Assembly (NCBI RefSeq): GCF_007827045.1
Contig: NZ_RPFW01000002.1
Coordinates: 1,263,399 to 1,327,398, forward strand
Source: Trebonia kvetii
Lineage (GTDB): Bacteria > Actinomycetota > Actinomycetes > Streptosporangiales > Streptosporangiaceae
Direction of reading: 5' to 3'
DNA: 64,000 nt
Position 1 is the first letter of the stretch; every line of letters starts with the position of its first letter. Positions 43,760-52,044 of the stretch are shown piece by piece. The notes beneath the pieces are model-generated. The model was not told the DNA's origin. It saw nothing but the letters and a program-made list of their open reading frames with translations, and did not search any database. A program made the position numbers and the translations under genes.

Positions 43760-44920
43760 GGCTAGGAGCGCATCGCGGTGCGCGAGGGCCAGGGTGAGCA
43801 GTGCCTCGGCGGCGGCCTGCAGCGGCGCGCCTGACAGGAGTTCGGTGACCGATGGCGGGTCGAAGGGCCGTGGCCTGATGACCCGCCCCTCGGCGTTGCT
43901 CTCCACCAGGCCACCGAATAGCTCGTCGTACAGCGGCGCGTCGATGACCACCGCGGCGAGCAGGTCGAGTGCGAAGGTGAGCGGGTCGGCGCCAAGCCCC
44001 AGGCACCAGGCGCGGACGCTGCCGTCGGCGAGGCCGTCGGTCATCGCCTTGGCGAGCGGCCAGGAGGCGTAGTCGATCGGCGCGTCCTCGCTGCCGTAGT
44101 CCTCGTCCGCGCCGAGCAGTTCCTCGGCGTACTCGCGCAGCAGGCCGCGCCACAGGCTGAAGTCGTTGGCCTCGTTCCACGGCGCCTCGCCGGACGGCTG
44201 GAAGATGCCGACCGGGATGACCTGGTACATGCCGCCGGCGTGGCCGACCAGGGCCGGGTCGCGGTAGTGGGTGGGGAACGACGCGGTGCCCGCCGCCCGG
44301 TCGTAGCGCAGCGTGAGCGCGCTCGTGGCCATCGCGGACGAGCGCCTGCGCAGGTCGGTGGGATCGGCGAACGCCGCCCGGTAGGCGGTGCCTTCGGTCA
44401 GGCCGAGTTCGGCGGCGGCGTACTCGAACCCGGCGGGGCCGCCGGTGTCGACGCCGTCGAAGAAACGGCCGCGCCCGAAGGCGAGCCGGGGATCATCCGC
44501 GCTGGCCAGGTCGGCGTCGACCAGCCGGTAGGTGGGCCGGTTCTCGAAGACGGCGGGGGCGGCGAGCGCGGCGATCACGTCGCTGTAGCGTCGGTACCTG
44601 CCCCCGTTGGCACGCCCCGGCAGCGCATGCGGCGCGAGTTCCGCCAGATCGGGAAGCTCCGGGGGCGGCGCGGACGGGCGGAACTCGAGGCGAACGCGGT
44701 CAAGCGGGATCGGCGCGGGCAGCCGCCACCTGGGCGCGGCGAGCAGGGGGGTGTCCGCGATACGGCTGGCCTGCGGGTACGCTGTCGCCGCGCGGACCGC
44801 GAGGCCGTGCCGGTTGGCGTGCAGGTAGCTGTTGACCCGCAGCCAGTCCCGCTCCGACGGAGTCCCGCCTGCCATGCTGTCTCGCGACGGTGCCTGGCGA
44901 GGTGGCTCGCGGTCGGTCAT
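43757..44920 (-). CDS. Hypothetical protein with NUDIX-like central region
   Basis: 387 residues from ATG 44920; ATG 44941 is an alternative and GGAG precedes the chosen start. The N-terminal part (SERDWLRVNSYLHANRHGLA) looks like the start of an actinobacterial regulatory family. The centre contains GGMYQVIPVGIFQPSGEAPW followed by LWRGLLREYAEELLGADED, which recalls the Nudix layout (Gly, then RExxxE-like helix) but lacks an intact Nudix box. It is soluble. It diverges from the beta-glucosidase gene. I cannot assign a function. Confidence 0.65.
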   Translation of the reverse strand: MTDREPPRQAPSRDSMAGGTPSERDWLRVNSYLHANRHGLAVRAATAYPQASRIADTPLLAAPRWRLPAPIPLDRVRLEFRPSAPPPELPDLAELAPHALPGRANGGRYRRYSDVIAALAAPAVFENRPTYRLVDADLASADDPRLAFGRGRFFDGVDTGGPAGFEYAAAELGLTEGTAYRAAFADPTDLRRRSSAMATSALTLRYDRAAGTASFPTHYRDPALVGHAGGMYQVIPVGIFQPSGEAPWNEANDFSLWRGLLREYAEELLGADEDYGSEDAPIDYASWPLAKAMTDGLADGSVRAWCLGLGADPLTFALDLLAAVVIDAPLYDELFGGLVESNAEGRVIRPRPFDPPSVTELLSGAPLQAAAEALLTLALAHRDALLA

Positions 44921-45046
44921 CGGGCTCCGATCTCCCGCCATAGGTGGCCGGCGTTCTGGGCACAAGCGACTTGGGGTGACATACGCTACTGAAACGGTTA
45001 AGTTAGACGGTCTGTGCTGCATTTGATGCCGAGGAGGTACTTCCCT

Positions 45047-46432
45047 ATGTCGACCGACGACCAGCTCCGGTTCCCTGACGGGTTCCTGTGGGGCGCGGCC
45101 ACCGCCGCCTACCAGATCGAAGGGGGCGCGGACGCCGAGGGGAAGGGGCCGTCGATCTGGGACACGTTCAGCCACACTCCAGGGAAGGTCTTCCACGGCG
45201 ACAACGGCGACGTTGCCTGCGACAGCTTCCACCGCTACGGCGAGGATATCGCTCTGCTCAAGCGGCTCGGGGTGGGATCGTACCGGCTCAGCCTGTCCTG
45301 GCCGCGGATCCAGCCGACCGGGCGCGGCGAGGTCAACGCCAAGGGGCTCGACTACTACAACCGGGTGATCGACGGGCTGGTCGAGGCCGGCATCGAGCCG
45401 TCGGTGACGCTCTATCACTGGGACCTGCCGCAGGCACTGCAGGACGCGGGCGGCTGGGCGAACAGGGACATCGCCGACTGGTTCGGTGAGTTCGCCGCGA
45501 TCGCGGGCGAGGCGTTCGGAGACCGGGTGTCCCGGTGGATCACCCTGAACGAGCCGTGGGTCGTCGCGCACGTCGGCTACCGTGACGGGCGGCACGCGCC
45601 GGGGATCCAGGACCCCGCGCTGGCCGTCGCGGCCAACCATCACCTGCTGCTCGCGCACGGCAACGCGGTGTCCGCGCTGCGCGCGAGTTCCGCCGCCCCG
45701 GTCGGCATCACGCTCAACCTGACGGTGGAGCGGCCGGTCACCCCGGAGGCCGCGGCCCACGCCGCCGTGCTCGAGGCGCGGCAGAACGGGGTGTACCTGG
45801 ACCCGATCTTCCACGGCAGGTACCCGGAGCTGCTCGACGGCGACGCGTCCTTCTCCCCCGCGGCGGCCGGGCACGTCAGGGACGGCGACTTCGAGATCAT
45901 CGGCGCGCCGCTGGACTTCCTCGGCGTGAACTTCTACGCGCCGCACTACGTGGGCATGCTCCACGCGGACGGCGAGCCGCGCCGCGGCGAGACCGTGACC
46001 GGGCCGGACACGGTGTCCATCCAGCCCGACGGGCTGCCGATCACCGCGATGAACTGGCTGGTGGAGCCGGGCTCGATTCGCGAGCTGCTTACCAGGATCG
46101 TCGCCCCGGTGACCGGCGCGCTGCCGGTGTACATCACGGAGAACGGGTCGTCGTGGCACGACTACGTCACCCAGGACGGGCAGGTCAACGACCTCGAGCG
46201 CATCGCCTACCTGCGCGGTCACCTGGCCGCGGTGCACGGGGCGATCGCCGACGGCGTGCCGGTCAAGGGGTACTTCGCCTGGTCGCTGCTCGACAACTTC
46301 GAGTGGGCCGAGGGGTACGCCAAGCGGTTCGGTCTCGTGTACGTCGACTTCGCCACGCAGGAGCGGCTGCTCAAGCGCAGCGGCGAGGTCTACGCGTCGA
46401 TCGTCGCGGCCAACGCGCTGCCGAAGGCATAG
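45047..46432 (+). CDS. Beta-glucosidase, glycoside hydrolase family 1
   Basis: 461 residues from ATG 45047, with the strong ribosome site GAGGAGG ending 10 nt upstream. It starts with the GH1 signature FPDGFLWGAATAAYQIEGG. The acid/base Glu is in TLNEPWVV (E169) and the nucleophile Glu in VYITENGSSW (E365). The C-terminal GYFAWSLLDNFEWAEGYAKR binds the glycone. No signal peptide is present, so it is cytoplasmic and would hydrolyse imported beta-glucosides or cello-oligosaccharides. No sugar transporter is adjacent. Confidence 0.95.
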   Translation: MSTDDQLRFPDGFLWGAATAAYQIEGGADAEGKGPSIWDTFSHTPGKVFHGDNGDVACDSFHRYGEDIALLKRLGVGSYRLSLSWPRIQPTGRGEVNAKGLDYYNRVIDGLVEAGIEPSVTLYHWDLPQALQDAGGWANRDIADWFGEFAAIAGEAFGDRVSRWITLNEPWVVAHVGYRDGRHAPGIQDPALAVAANHHLLLAHGNAVSALRASSAAPVGITLNLTVERPVTPEAAAHAAVLEARQNGVYLDPIFHGRYPELLDGDASFSPAAAGHVRDGDFEIIGAPLDFLGVNFYAPHYVGMLHADGEPRRGETVTGPDTVSIQPDGLPITAMNWLVEPGSIRELLTRIVAPVTGALPVYITENGSSWHDYVTQDGQVNDLERIAYLRGHLAAVHGAIADGVPVKGYFAWSLLDNFEWAEGYAKRFGLVYVDFATQERLLKRSGEVYASIVAANALPKA

Positions 46433-46452
46433 GCGGGTCGCTGCCTGACGCG

Positions 46453-46489
46453 GCACCGCGCGGCGCGTGATTTGCGCACCGCGCGGTGC
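46453..46489. terminator. Bidirectional hairpin between beta-glucosidase and PucR remnant
   Basis: GCACCGCGCGG (46453-46463) pairs with CCGCGCGGTGC (46479-46489); the intervening 15 nt form an inner GCGC/GCGC pairing. Both flanking genes end toward it. Confidence 0.65.
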
Positions 46490-46510
46490 ACTATGTACGC
46501 GGCTGTGTTG

Positions 46511-46951
46511 TTACGTCGTGCGCAGGGCGAGGAAGAAGTCCACCCGGTCCGCCAGCATTGACAGGTCACGGCCGGTCAGCGCCTCGATGCGGCCGATCCG
46601 GTACCGCACGGTATTGACGTGCACGTACATCAGGGCCGCGCAGACGGCCCAGGAGCCGTCGCAGGCGAGGAACGACCGCAGCGTCGGCATCAGCTCGGCA
46701 TTGTGCCTGGTGTCGTAATCGCGCAGCGGGCCGAGCAGGCGTTCGGCGGCCGCGTGGAGCAACGACGCGGGGACGCTGGCGAGCAGCACCTCGTGGAGCG
46801 GCTGTCCCGTGTTCCGGCCGTCGTCGTCGGCCGGCTGATCATGCCCGTCCGGCCCGTCGTCGGCGTCCGCCGTCGGCTCGCTGCCAGCGTCCGCCGTGGC
46901 CGGCGGCCCGGCGCGTTCCGCCGGCATGTCAAGGACTTCCCCAGCCCGCAC
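46511..46951 (-). CDS. PucR-type regulator, internally deleted
   Basis: 146 residues from GTG 46951, which has GGGAGG 5 nt upstream. The first residues (RAGEVLDMPAERAG) look like the start of the PucR N-terminal domain. After a Asp/Pro/Gly-rich stretch of about 35 residues comes the complete PucR C-terminal HTH: RLLGPLRDYDTRHNAELM, then FLACDGSW and VHVNTVRYRIGRIEALTGRD. Full-length PucR proteins have about 500 residues, so the sensor and GGDEF-like core is missing. The frame is intact, so a mini DNA-binding protein may be made. It diverges from the purine-catabolic genes. Confidence 0.7.
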   Translation of the reverse strand: MRAGEVLDMPAERAGPPATADAGSEPTADADDGPDGHDQPADDDGRNTGQPLHEVLLASVPASLLHAAAERLLGPLRDYDTRHNAELMPTLRSFLACDGSWAVCAALMYVHVNTVRYRIGRIEALTGRDLSMLADRVDFFLALRTT

Positions 46952-47114
46952 GGGCACCTCCCAGGCAAAGCGTCCGCGTTACCGTAGCCCGCGCGTGTTT
47001 AGCGAAAGCTACACGACGACTATCCCCGTGTTAAGCAACTTCCACGCGGCTTCTGCGTGCCTGGACCCGCGTGCCGAGCAGGGTCTCCCCTACCCTGGTA
47101 ATCCGGGAGGCTCC

Positions 47115-47585
47115 GTGACCCTGGCCGCGTTCAACGCCGCGCCCGCCGAGGAGGCGCTCGCGCTCATGCGGGCATGCTGCGCCTCGGCCCGGTTCGCCAC
47201 CGCGATGGCCGCCGGCCGGCCCTATCCGTCCGCCGACGCCGCGGCCGCCGAAGTCGACACCGTCTTCGCGAGGCTCACCTGGGACGACGTGCGGGAGGCG
47301 ATGGAGGGTCACCCTCGGATCGGCGCCCGCGTGTCTGGTCAGTCGGCGGCCGAGCAGTCCGGCGTGGCCGACGAGACCCGCGCGGCGCTCGCCGCGGGCA
47401 ACGCCGCGTACGAAGAACGGTTCGGTCACGTGTTCCTCATCTGCGCCACCGGGCTCAGCGGCGATCAGATGCTCGCCGCCCTGCACCGCCGACTGAACAA
47501 TGACGAGCAGTCCGAACGGGTTGTTGCCGCCGCCGAGTTGCGCAAGATTACCGTGCTGCGGGTGCGGAACGCCCTGACCGGATGA
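47115..47585 (+). CDS. uraD: OHCU decarboxylase (ureide pathway)
   Basis: 156 residues from GTG 47115, with GGGAGG 4 nt upstream; the frame is open earlier but not protein-like. Family features are LAAFNAAPAEEAL at the start, the catalytic histidine in EGHPRIGARVSG (H66) and the AAYEERFGHVFLICATGLS core. It decarboxylates 2-oxo-4-hydroxy-4-carboxy-5-ureidoimidazoline to S-allantoin, the last step of urate breakdown. Its stop overlaps the start of the HIU hydrolase gene, which makes its substrate. Confidence 0.92.
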   Translation: MTLAAFNAAPAEEALALMRACCASARFATAMAAGRPYPSADAAAAEVDTVFARLTWDDVREAMEGHPRIGARVSGQSAAEQSGVADETRAALAAGNAAYEERFGHVFLICATGLSGDQMLAALHRRLNNDEQSERVVAAAELRKITVLRVRNALTG

Positions 47586-47944
47586 CCGTGTCCACCCACG
47601 TACTCGACGCCAGCGCCGGCCGGCCCGCCGCGGGGGTCTCCGTCACGCTGTCGGTGATGGCGTCCGGGCCCGGTGACGGCTGGCTCGATGTGGAGTCGGG
47701 CACCACCGACGCCGACGGCCGCTTCCGGTTCGGCGCGCCGACGCCGCCTGGCATGTACCGGCTGGTGTTCGGTACCGGCCGGTACTTCGCGGACCAGGCG
47801 GTCGCGACGTTCTACCCCGAGGTGACGATCGCGTTCACGATCGCCGAACCCAGTGCGGGTGACCCCGCCGCGGCGCGCGAGGCTCACTTCCACGTGCCGC
47901 TGCTGCTGTCCCCCTTCGCCTATTCCACCTACCGGGGCAGTTAG
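47582..47944 (+). CDS. uraH: 5-hydroxyisourate hydrolase (transthyretin-like)
   Basis: 120 residues with the transthyretin-like signatures STHVLDASAGRPAAGV at the N-terminus, RFRFGAPTPPGMYRLVF in the middle, HFHVPLLLSPFAYSTYRGS at the C-terminus. The YRGS tail defines HIU hydrolases against animal transthyretins. It hydrolyses 5-hydroxyisourate to OHCU. Its ATG overlaps the uraD stop (ATGA). No urate oxidase gene follows; it must lie elsewhere or is lost. Confidence 0.94.
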   Translation: MTVSTHVLDASAGRPAAGVSVTLSVMASGPGDGWLDVESGTTDADGRFRFGAPTPPGMYRLVFGTGRYFADQAVATFYPEVTIAFTIAEPSAGDPAAAREAHFHVPLLLSPFAYSTYRGS

Positions 47945-47987
47945 CGCGCGCCATTTGCGTTAGAGCTGGCGACGACTTGGAGGGCGC

Positions 47988-48410
47988 ATGCGGCGAGGCG
48001 AGATCTGGTGGGTCGAGTTCGACGAGCGGCGGCCCGTCGTGCTGCTGTCCGCGGAAGAGCCATCCGGGTTCCTTGCGATGCAGGTGGTCCCCCCGGCGGA
48101 TACCGACATCTCCGGACTGGGCATCGAGGTCGCGGTCGGCGCCGAGGAAGGACTGCCGAGTGAGGGCGTGCTGCGGTTCGCCATCCCGCGGCCCGGCTTC
48201 ACCCCGTGCACCTGGCTGACCACCCTGAGCCGCGACGACCTGATAGAGCGGGCGGGCACGGTGTCGGCCGCCAAGCTCAGCGAGATCGACGACGCCGTGC
48301 GCGCCAGTTCGCAACCTGCCGAATGGACCCCGGCCGCGGCGGCCAGGCTCAGCGAGATCAAGGACTCACTCCGCCAGCGGTTCCAGCCAGGCGGCGACGG
48401 AACGAACTAG
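47988..48410 (+). CDS. PemK/MazF-type endoribonuclease-like toxin
   Basis: 140 residues. The N-terminus MRRGEIWWVEFDERRPVVLL is the typical MazF/PemK start with the conserved Gly-Glu and Arg. LRFAIPRPGFTPCTWLTTLS and a helical C-terminus follow. MazF proteins cut mRNA at short sites. No antitoxin gene is adjacent: upstream is uraH and downstream a truncated kinase, so it may be an orphan or a regulator-type family member. The ribosome site GGAGGG lies 8 nt before the ATG. Confidence 0.75.
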   Translation: MRRGEIWWVEFDERRPVVLLSAEEPSGFLAMQVVPPADTDISGLGIEVAVGAEEGLPSEGVLRFAIPRPGFTPCTWLTTLSRDDLIERAGTVSAAKLSEIDDAVRASSQPAEWTPAAAARLSEIKDSLRQRFQPGGDGTN

Positions 48411-48418
48411 CGTGGCCG

Positions 48419-48598
48419 ATGAGCGCTGTCCAGATCGCCGGCTGTTCCTGCGCCGGGAAGTCCGCGGTCGCCGCCGCGCTCGCGCGCCGCGGCCTGGTAG
48501 CCCTCGATGCCGACGACGACCCGTTGGTGGTGGACGCGATACTCGCCCGCACGTTGCCGGTACCGCCGCCAGGCCTAGCCGGGCAGGCGCCCGGCTAG
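48419..48598 (+). pseudogene. P-loop kinase, N-terminal fragment
   Basis: 59 residues from ATG 48419: a P-loop AAGCSCAGKS-like start (GCSCAGKSAVAAALARRG) and one strand (LVALDADDDP), then VVDAILARTLPVPPP and a stop. Small P-loop kinases of this type run to about 170 residues, so the LID and Walker B parts are missing. It lies between the MazF-like gene and the convergent aminotransferase gene. Confidence 0.6.
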
Positions 48599-48647
48599 AC
48601 CAAGCCCGGTGGCGTGGGGCTGCGGTGGCGGACGGTGCGCGCGGCAG

Positions 48648-50519
48648 CTAGGCGAACAGGGGACTAAGGGCGGTGAGGGTGGCGCGCAGGCGGACGATCA
48701 GTTCGTGCAGCTCCTCGTCGGTCGCGGTCAGCGGGGGGCCGATGAGGATGGCGTCGCCACGGGTGCCGTCGACGCAGAAGCGGGCCGGGTAGACGATCAG
48801 CCGGCTGGCCGCCGCGGCGGCGATGGCCTTGGCGGTGATGTCGAGTGCGGGGTCTGGCGGCGCCGCGGTCGCGGGGTCGGCCACGAACTCCAGGCCCCAT
48901 AGGTAGCCGGCGCCGCGCACGTCGCCGAGGAACGGGAACTCCGCTTGCAGCGCGCGCAGTTCCTCGCCGAGCTGGGCGCCGCGGCGGGCGACCCGCTCGA
49001 CAAGTCGCTCTTCCTCGAGCGTCTCGATGGTCGCGATGCCCGCCGCGCAGGCCAGGGGGCCATTGGTGAACGTGTGCCCGGCGCTCATCGCCGGGTAGAC
49101 GCCGCGGATCTGGTTCCAGACCTTGCCGGACAGCGCCGCACCGCCGAGCGGGAGACTGCCGCCGCCCGCGCCCTTGGCGAAGGTGACGATGTCCGGCACG
49201 GCGGCGGAGTGCTGGAAGGCGAACCAGGCGCCGGTGCGGCCGAAGCCTGACATCACTTCGTCGCTGATCCACAGCACGTCGCTGGCGTCGCAGAGCCGGC
49301 GCAGCTCCTCGAGAAAGCCGGGCGGCGGAACCAGCACGCCGCTGCCGGAACCGCCCACGCCCTCGAGCAGCACGGCCGCGGTGCGCCGCAGGTCGAGCCG
49401 GGCGAACTCCTCGCGGAGCCGCGCGATGCACACCTGCGCCGCGGTGCTGCCGTCGGGCACCGGCAGCCGGTAGACCTGCGGCGCGGTGATCGTCTCACCC
49501 GCGTGCACCAGCGGACGGTACGGCGCCGCGTAGCGGGGCTGACCCGACGCGCCGAGCGCGCCGGCGGTGTTGCCGTGATAGCTGACCGAACTCGACACGA
49601 ACCGGTGCTTGTCGTGACGGCCCTGGCTGGCCCAGTACAGGTGCGCGAACTTCATGGCGATCTCGTTCGCCTCTGACCCGCTGCTCACGAACATCACGTG
49701 GCCGAGCCCGCCGCCGAGCCGCTCCGTCACCAGCTCGGCCAGACGCTCGGCCGCGCCGTTCCTGAACTGGGTGCGGTGCACGTAGTCGACTGCGCTGAAC
49801 TGGTCGGCGATGGCCGCGAGCACCCGCGGGTGAGCGTGACCGAGCGTCACCGCGAGCGGCCCGGAAGAGGCGTCGATGTAGTCGAGGCCCGCCTCGTCGA
49901 AGATCCTCGCGCCCTTCGCGGCGACGGCCAGGGGAAGGGACCGGACCGAGGACGGGATCAGCGCGGACGGCGCGGAGCCGGGCGAAGACGGCAAGGTCCC
50001 TGAGGACGACGCGGACGGTGCCGGCGAACTGACCGTCACGACGGCTCCCTGCGGCTGCTTGCCGAGACGTGCCTCGCTGAGCAGCCCAGGCAGGTCGAGG
50101 CCATCCCCGGGGAGCAGGCGGAACTCGATGGCCACCGCCTCGGTGTCGTCGTCGACGGTGAACGCCGGGTCGCCGAGGGCCTCTCGCATCTCGGCGGAGT
50201 GCCAGAACTCCTCGTGCCCGGCCCGCCATTCGGCAACCGACTCATATCCCTCGCCTTCGCCGATCGCGTGCGCGAGGTCGACGTCGCCGACCCGGACCAC
50301 CCGCACCGCGAGGGTCTCGATGACGCCGACCGGCTCGCCGGCGGAGTCGATCACCACGTCACGGTCGCCGGGACGCGGCAGCGGCTCGCCTTCGCGCTCG
50401 TAGTCGGCGAGCAGTCCCGTCGTAGTCGTCTTCGTGCCGTCAAGTACCGCGGCGACAAGCAGATCGCGCAGCGGCCCGGGAAACCCGAGCTCCATGACGC
50501 CAAGCCGTCCAGCTTCCAT
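48648..50519 (-). CDS. ASCH domain fused to class III PLP aminotransferase
   Basis: 623 residues from ATG 50519 (alternatives ATG 50495 and 50564). Residues 9-140 form an ASCH domain: ELGFPGPLRDLLVAAVLDGTKTTTT-type start, RPGDRDVVIDSAGEPVGV, and EFWHSAEMREALGDPAF. After a Ser/Pro linker (about 155-190) comes a full class III aminotransferase: IDASSGPLAVTLGHAHPRVL, FVSSGSEANEIAMK, VLWISDEVMSGFGRTG, the PLP lysine in VTFAKGAGGG (K449) and MSAGHTFTNGPLA. ASCH domains bind RNA or nucleotide-like ligands; their fusion to an aminotransferase is unusual. The reaction is unknown, most likely an omega-amine or amino-acid transaminase. Confidence 0.85.
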   Translation of the reverse strand: MEAGRLGVMELGFPGPLRDLLVAAVLDGTKTTTTGLLADYEREGEPLPRPGDRDVVIDSAGEPVGVIETLAVRVVRVGDVDLAHAIGEGEGYESVAEWRAGHEEFWHSAEMREALGDPAFTVDDDTEAVAIEFRLLPGDGLDLPGLLSEARLGKQPQGAVVTVSSPAPSASSSGTLPSSPGSAPSALIPSSVRSLPLAVAAKGARIFDEAGLDYIDASSGPLAVTLGHAHPRVLAAIADQFSAVDYVHRTQFRNGAAERLAELVTERLGGGLGHVMFVSSGSEANEIAMKFAHLYWASQGRHDKHRFVSSSVSYHGNTAGALGASGQPRYAAPYRPLVHAGETITAPQVYRLPVPDGSTAAQVCIARLREEFARLDLRRTAAVLLEGVGGSGSGVLVPPPGFLEELRRLCDASDVLWISDEVMSGFGRTGAWFAFQHSAAVPDIVTFAKGAGGGSLPLGGAALSGKVWNQIRGVYPAMSAGHTFTNGPLACAAGIATIETLEEERLVERVARRGAQLGEELRALQAEFPFLGDVRGAGYLWGLEFVADPATAAPPDPALDITAKAIAAAAASRLIVYPARFCVDGTRGDAILIGPPLTATDEELHELIVRLRATLTALSPLFA

Positions 50520-50606
50520 GCGGCCAAGCCTAGCGACTTCCCGCCTGGTACCACCGTGATGCACGGTACGGGTGGAATGTCAGCGAGGCCGGCTACCTTG
50601 CGAGCC

Positions 50607-51971
50607 ATGTCAGCCCGTTGGAGCGCGGACAGCGTGCTCTCGCTCGCCCCCGACGACTCATCCCGCCGAGCCGCCGCCACGCTGGCCCGCCCCGTTCCGT
50701 GGAACGGCACCGGCACGGCGGGTGACCTGGTGTGGGGGCTGTGCGCGGGCTCGGGCAAGAATCCGTACCAGGTGATCGTGGACCTGACAGGCCCGGCGTA
50801 CAAGTGCTCATGCCCGTCGCGGAAGTTCCCCTGCAAGCACGCGCTCGGCTTGCTGCTGCTGTGGTCCGACGGCGCCGTCCCCGACCAGGCCGACTCCCCC
50901 GGCTACGCCAGTGCCTGGCTGGAATCCCGGCAGGAGCGGGCGGAGCGAACAACAACACCTCCATCCCGAACGGATGCGGCTGCCTCCGCCACCGCCGCCG
51001 ACTCCCAGGGTGCGGCCGGCCAGAAGGCCGAGTCCGCTGCCCGTCGCGCCGCGGAACGCGCACAGCGGGTCACCGATGGCCTCGCCGACCTGCGGGAATG
51101 GCTGCGCGACCAGGTGCGCGCGGGTCTTGCCGGCAGCGGAACGCCTGGCGGCCGAGCGGGCGCCGCCAACCTGATGGCCACTCGCATGGTCGACGCGCAG
51201 GCGCCAGGCGTCGCCGGCGCGCTGCGTGCCCTGGCGGGAACGGCCGGCGACGGTCCCGGCCGGCTGCTCGCCGAGTACGCCCTGCTGCACCTGCTCATCC
51301 GGGCACACGAGCGGCTCGACGAGCTGCCGGAAGGCCTGGCGGCGACGGTCAGGTCCCGGGTGGGATACCCGGTCCGCACGGAGGAGGTGCTCGCGCGGCC
51401 CGCCGTCGCCGATCGCTGGCTGGTACTCGCCACCAGGGAACTGACCGATGCGGCGGTGCCCGGCCGCCGCATCTGGCTGCGCGGACGCGCGACGAACCGG
51501 TGGGCGATGCTCCTCACGTTCGCCGACCCGAACGGCACCTGGCAGGACCCCGCCACCGCACGGCTGCGGCCCGGCACGGAAATCCCCGCCGACCTGCACT
51601 ACTACCCGGGCCAGCCGGCGTTGCGCGCGGTCATCGGCGCGCGGCACGGCGATCCGGTCCGCGCCGGGCAGGCGCTGCCCGCGGACGACGGAGCCGCCCT
51701 GCTGGCCCAGTGGGCAGCCGCTCTAGAACAAGACCCGTGGGCCACCACCTGGCCCGTGGTGGTCACCGGTACCCCGGTGCCATCCGGCGGCGGGCAGCGC
51801 TGGCAGCTAGCCGACGGCACCGGCCTCGCATTCCCGCTCACGGACCGCGACTCGCTGTGGACGCTGCTCGCGGTCTCCGGCGGCCGCCCGGTGACAGTGG
51901 CGGGCGAATGGCACCCAAACGGCCTGGTCGCGCTGACGACCTGGCATGGCGAACAGGCGGTGACGCTGTGA
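50607..51971 (+). CDS. SWIM zinc-finger protein, first gene of SWIM-MoxR-VWA operon
   Basis: 454 residues from ATG 50607. The SWIM finger YKCSCPSRKFPCKHALGLLL supplies C67, C69, C76 and H78. The rest is a helical scaffold with a linker of low complexity (about 110-150) and a C-terminal beta-rich part (WATTWPVVVTGTPVPSGG ... FPLTDRDSLWTLLAV). SWIM fingers bind DNA or protein. In E. coli the comparable gene, to my recollection yehQ, lies next to a MoxR ATPase and a VWA gene, as here. The following gene starts 73 bp downstream. Confidence 0.88.
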   Translation: MSARWSADSVLSLAPDDSSRRAAATLARPVPWNGTGTAGDLVWGLCAGSGKNPYQVIVDLTGPAYKCSCPSRKFPCKHALGLLLLWSDGAVPDQADSPGYASAWLESRQERAERTTTPPSRTDAAASATAADSQGAAGQKAESAARRAAERAQRVTDGLADLREWLRDQVRAGLAGSGTPGGRAGAANLMATRMVDAQAPGVAGALRALAGTAGDGPGRLLAEYALLHLLIRAHERLDELPEGLAATVRSRVGYPVRTEEVLARPAVADRWLVLATRELTDAAVPGRRIWLRGRATNRWAMLLTFADPNGTWQDPATARLRPGTEIPADLHYYPGQPALRAVIGARHGDPVRAGQALPADDGAALLAQWAAALEQDPWATTWPVVVTGTPVPSGGGQRWQLADGTGLAFPLTDRDSLWTLLAVSGGRPVTVAGEWHPNGLVALTTWHGEQAVTL

Positions 51972-52044
51972 GCGAGGTCGCGAGCGAATCGGCAAGGACA
52001 GTGCGTCCGCGAATGCGGACTCCGAGCGCCAGCGAGGTGTCCTC

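Noticed and set aside
43757..46456. A single 899-residue minus-strand frame covering the hypothetical gene and the beta-glucosidase region
   Set aside because: Its first 500 residues are antisense to a clear GH1 enzyme; protein-like sequence begins only at 44920.
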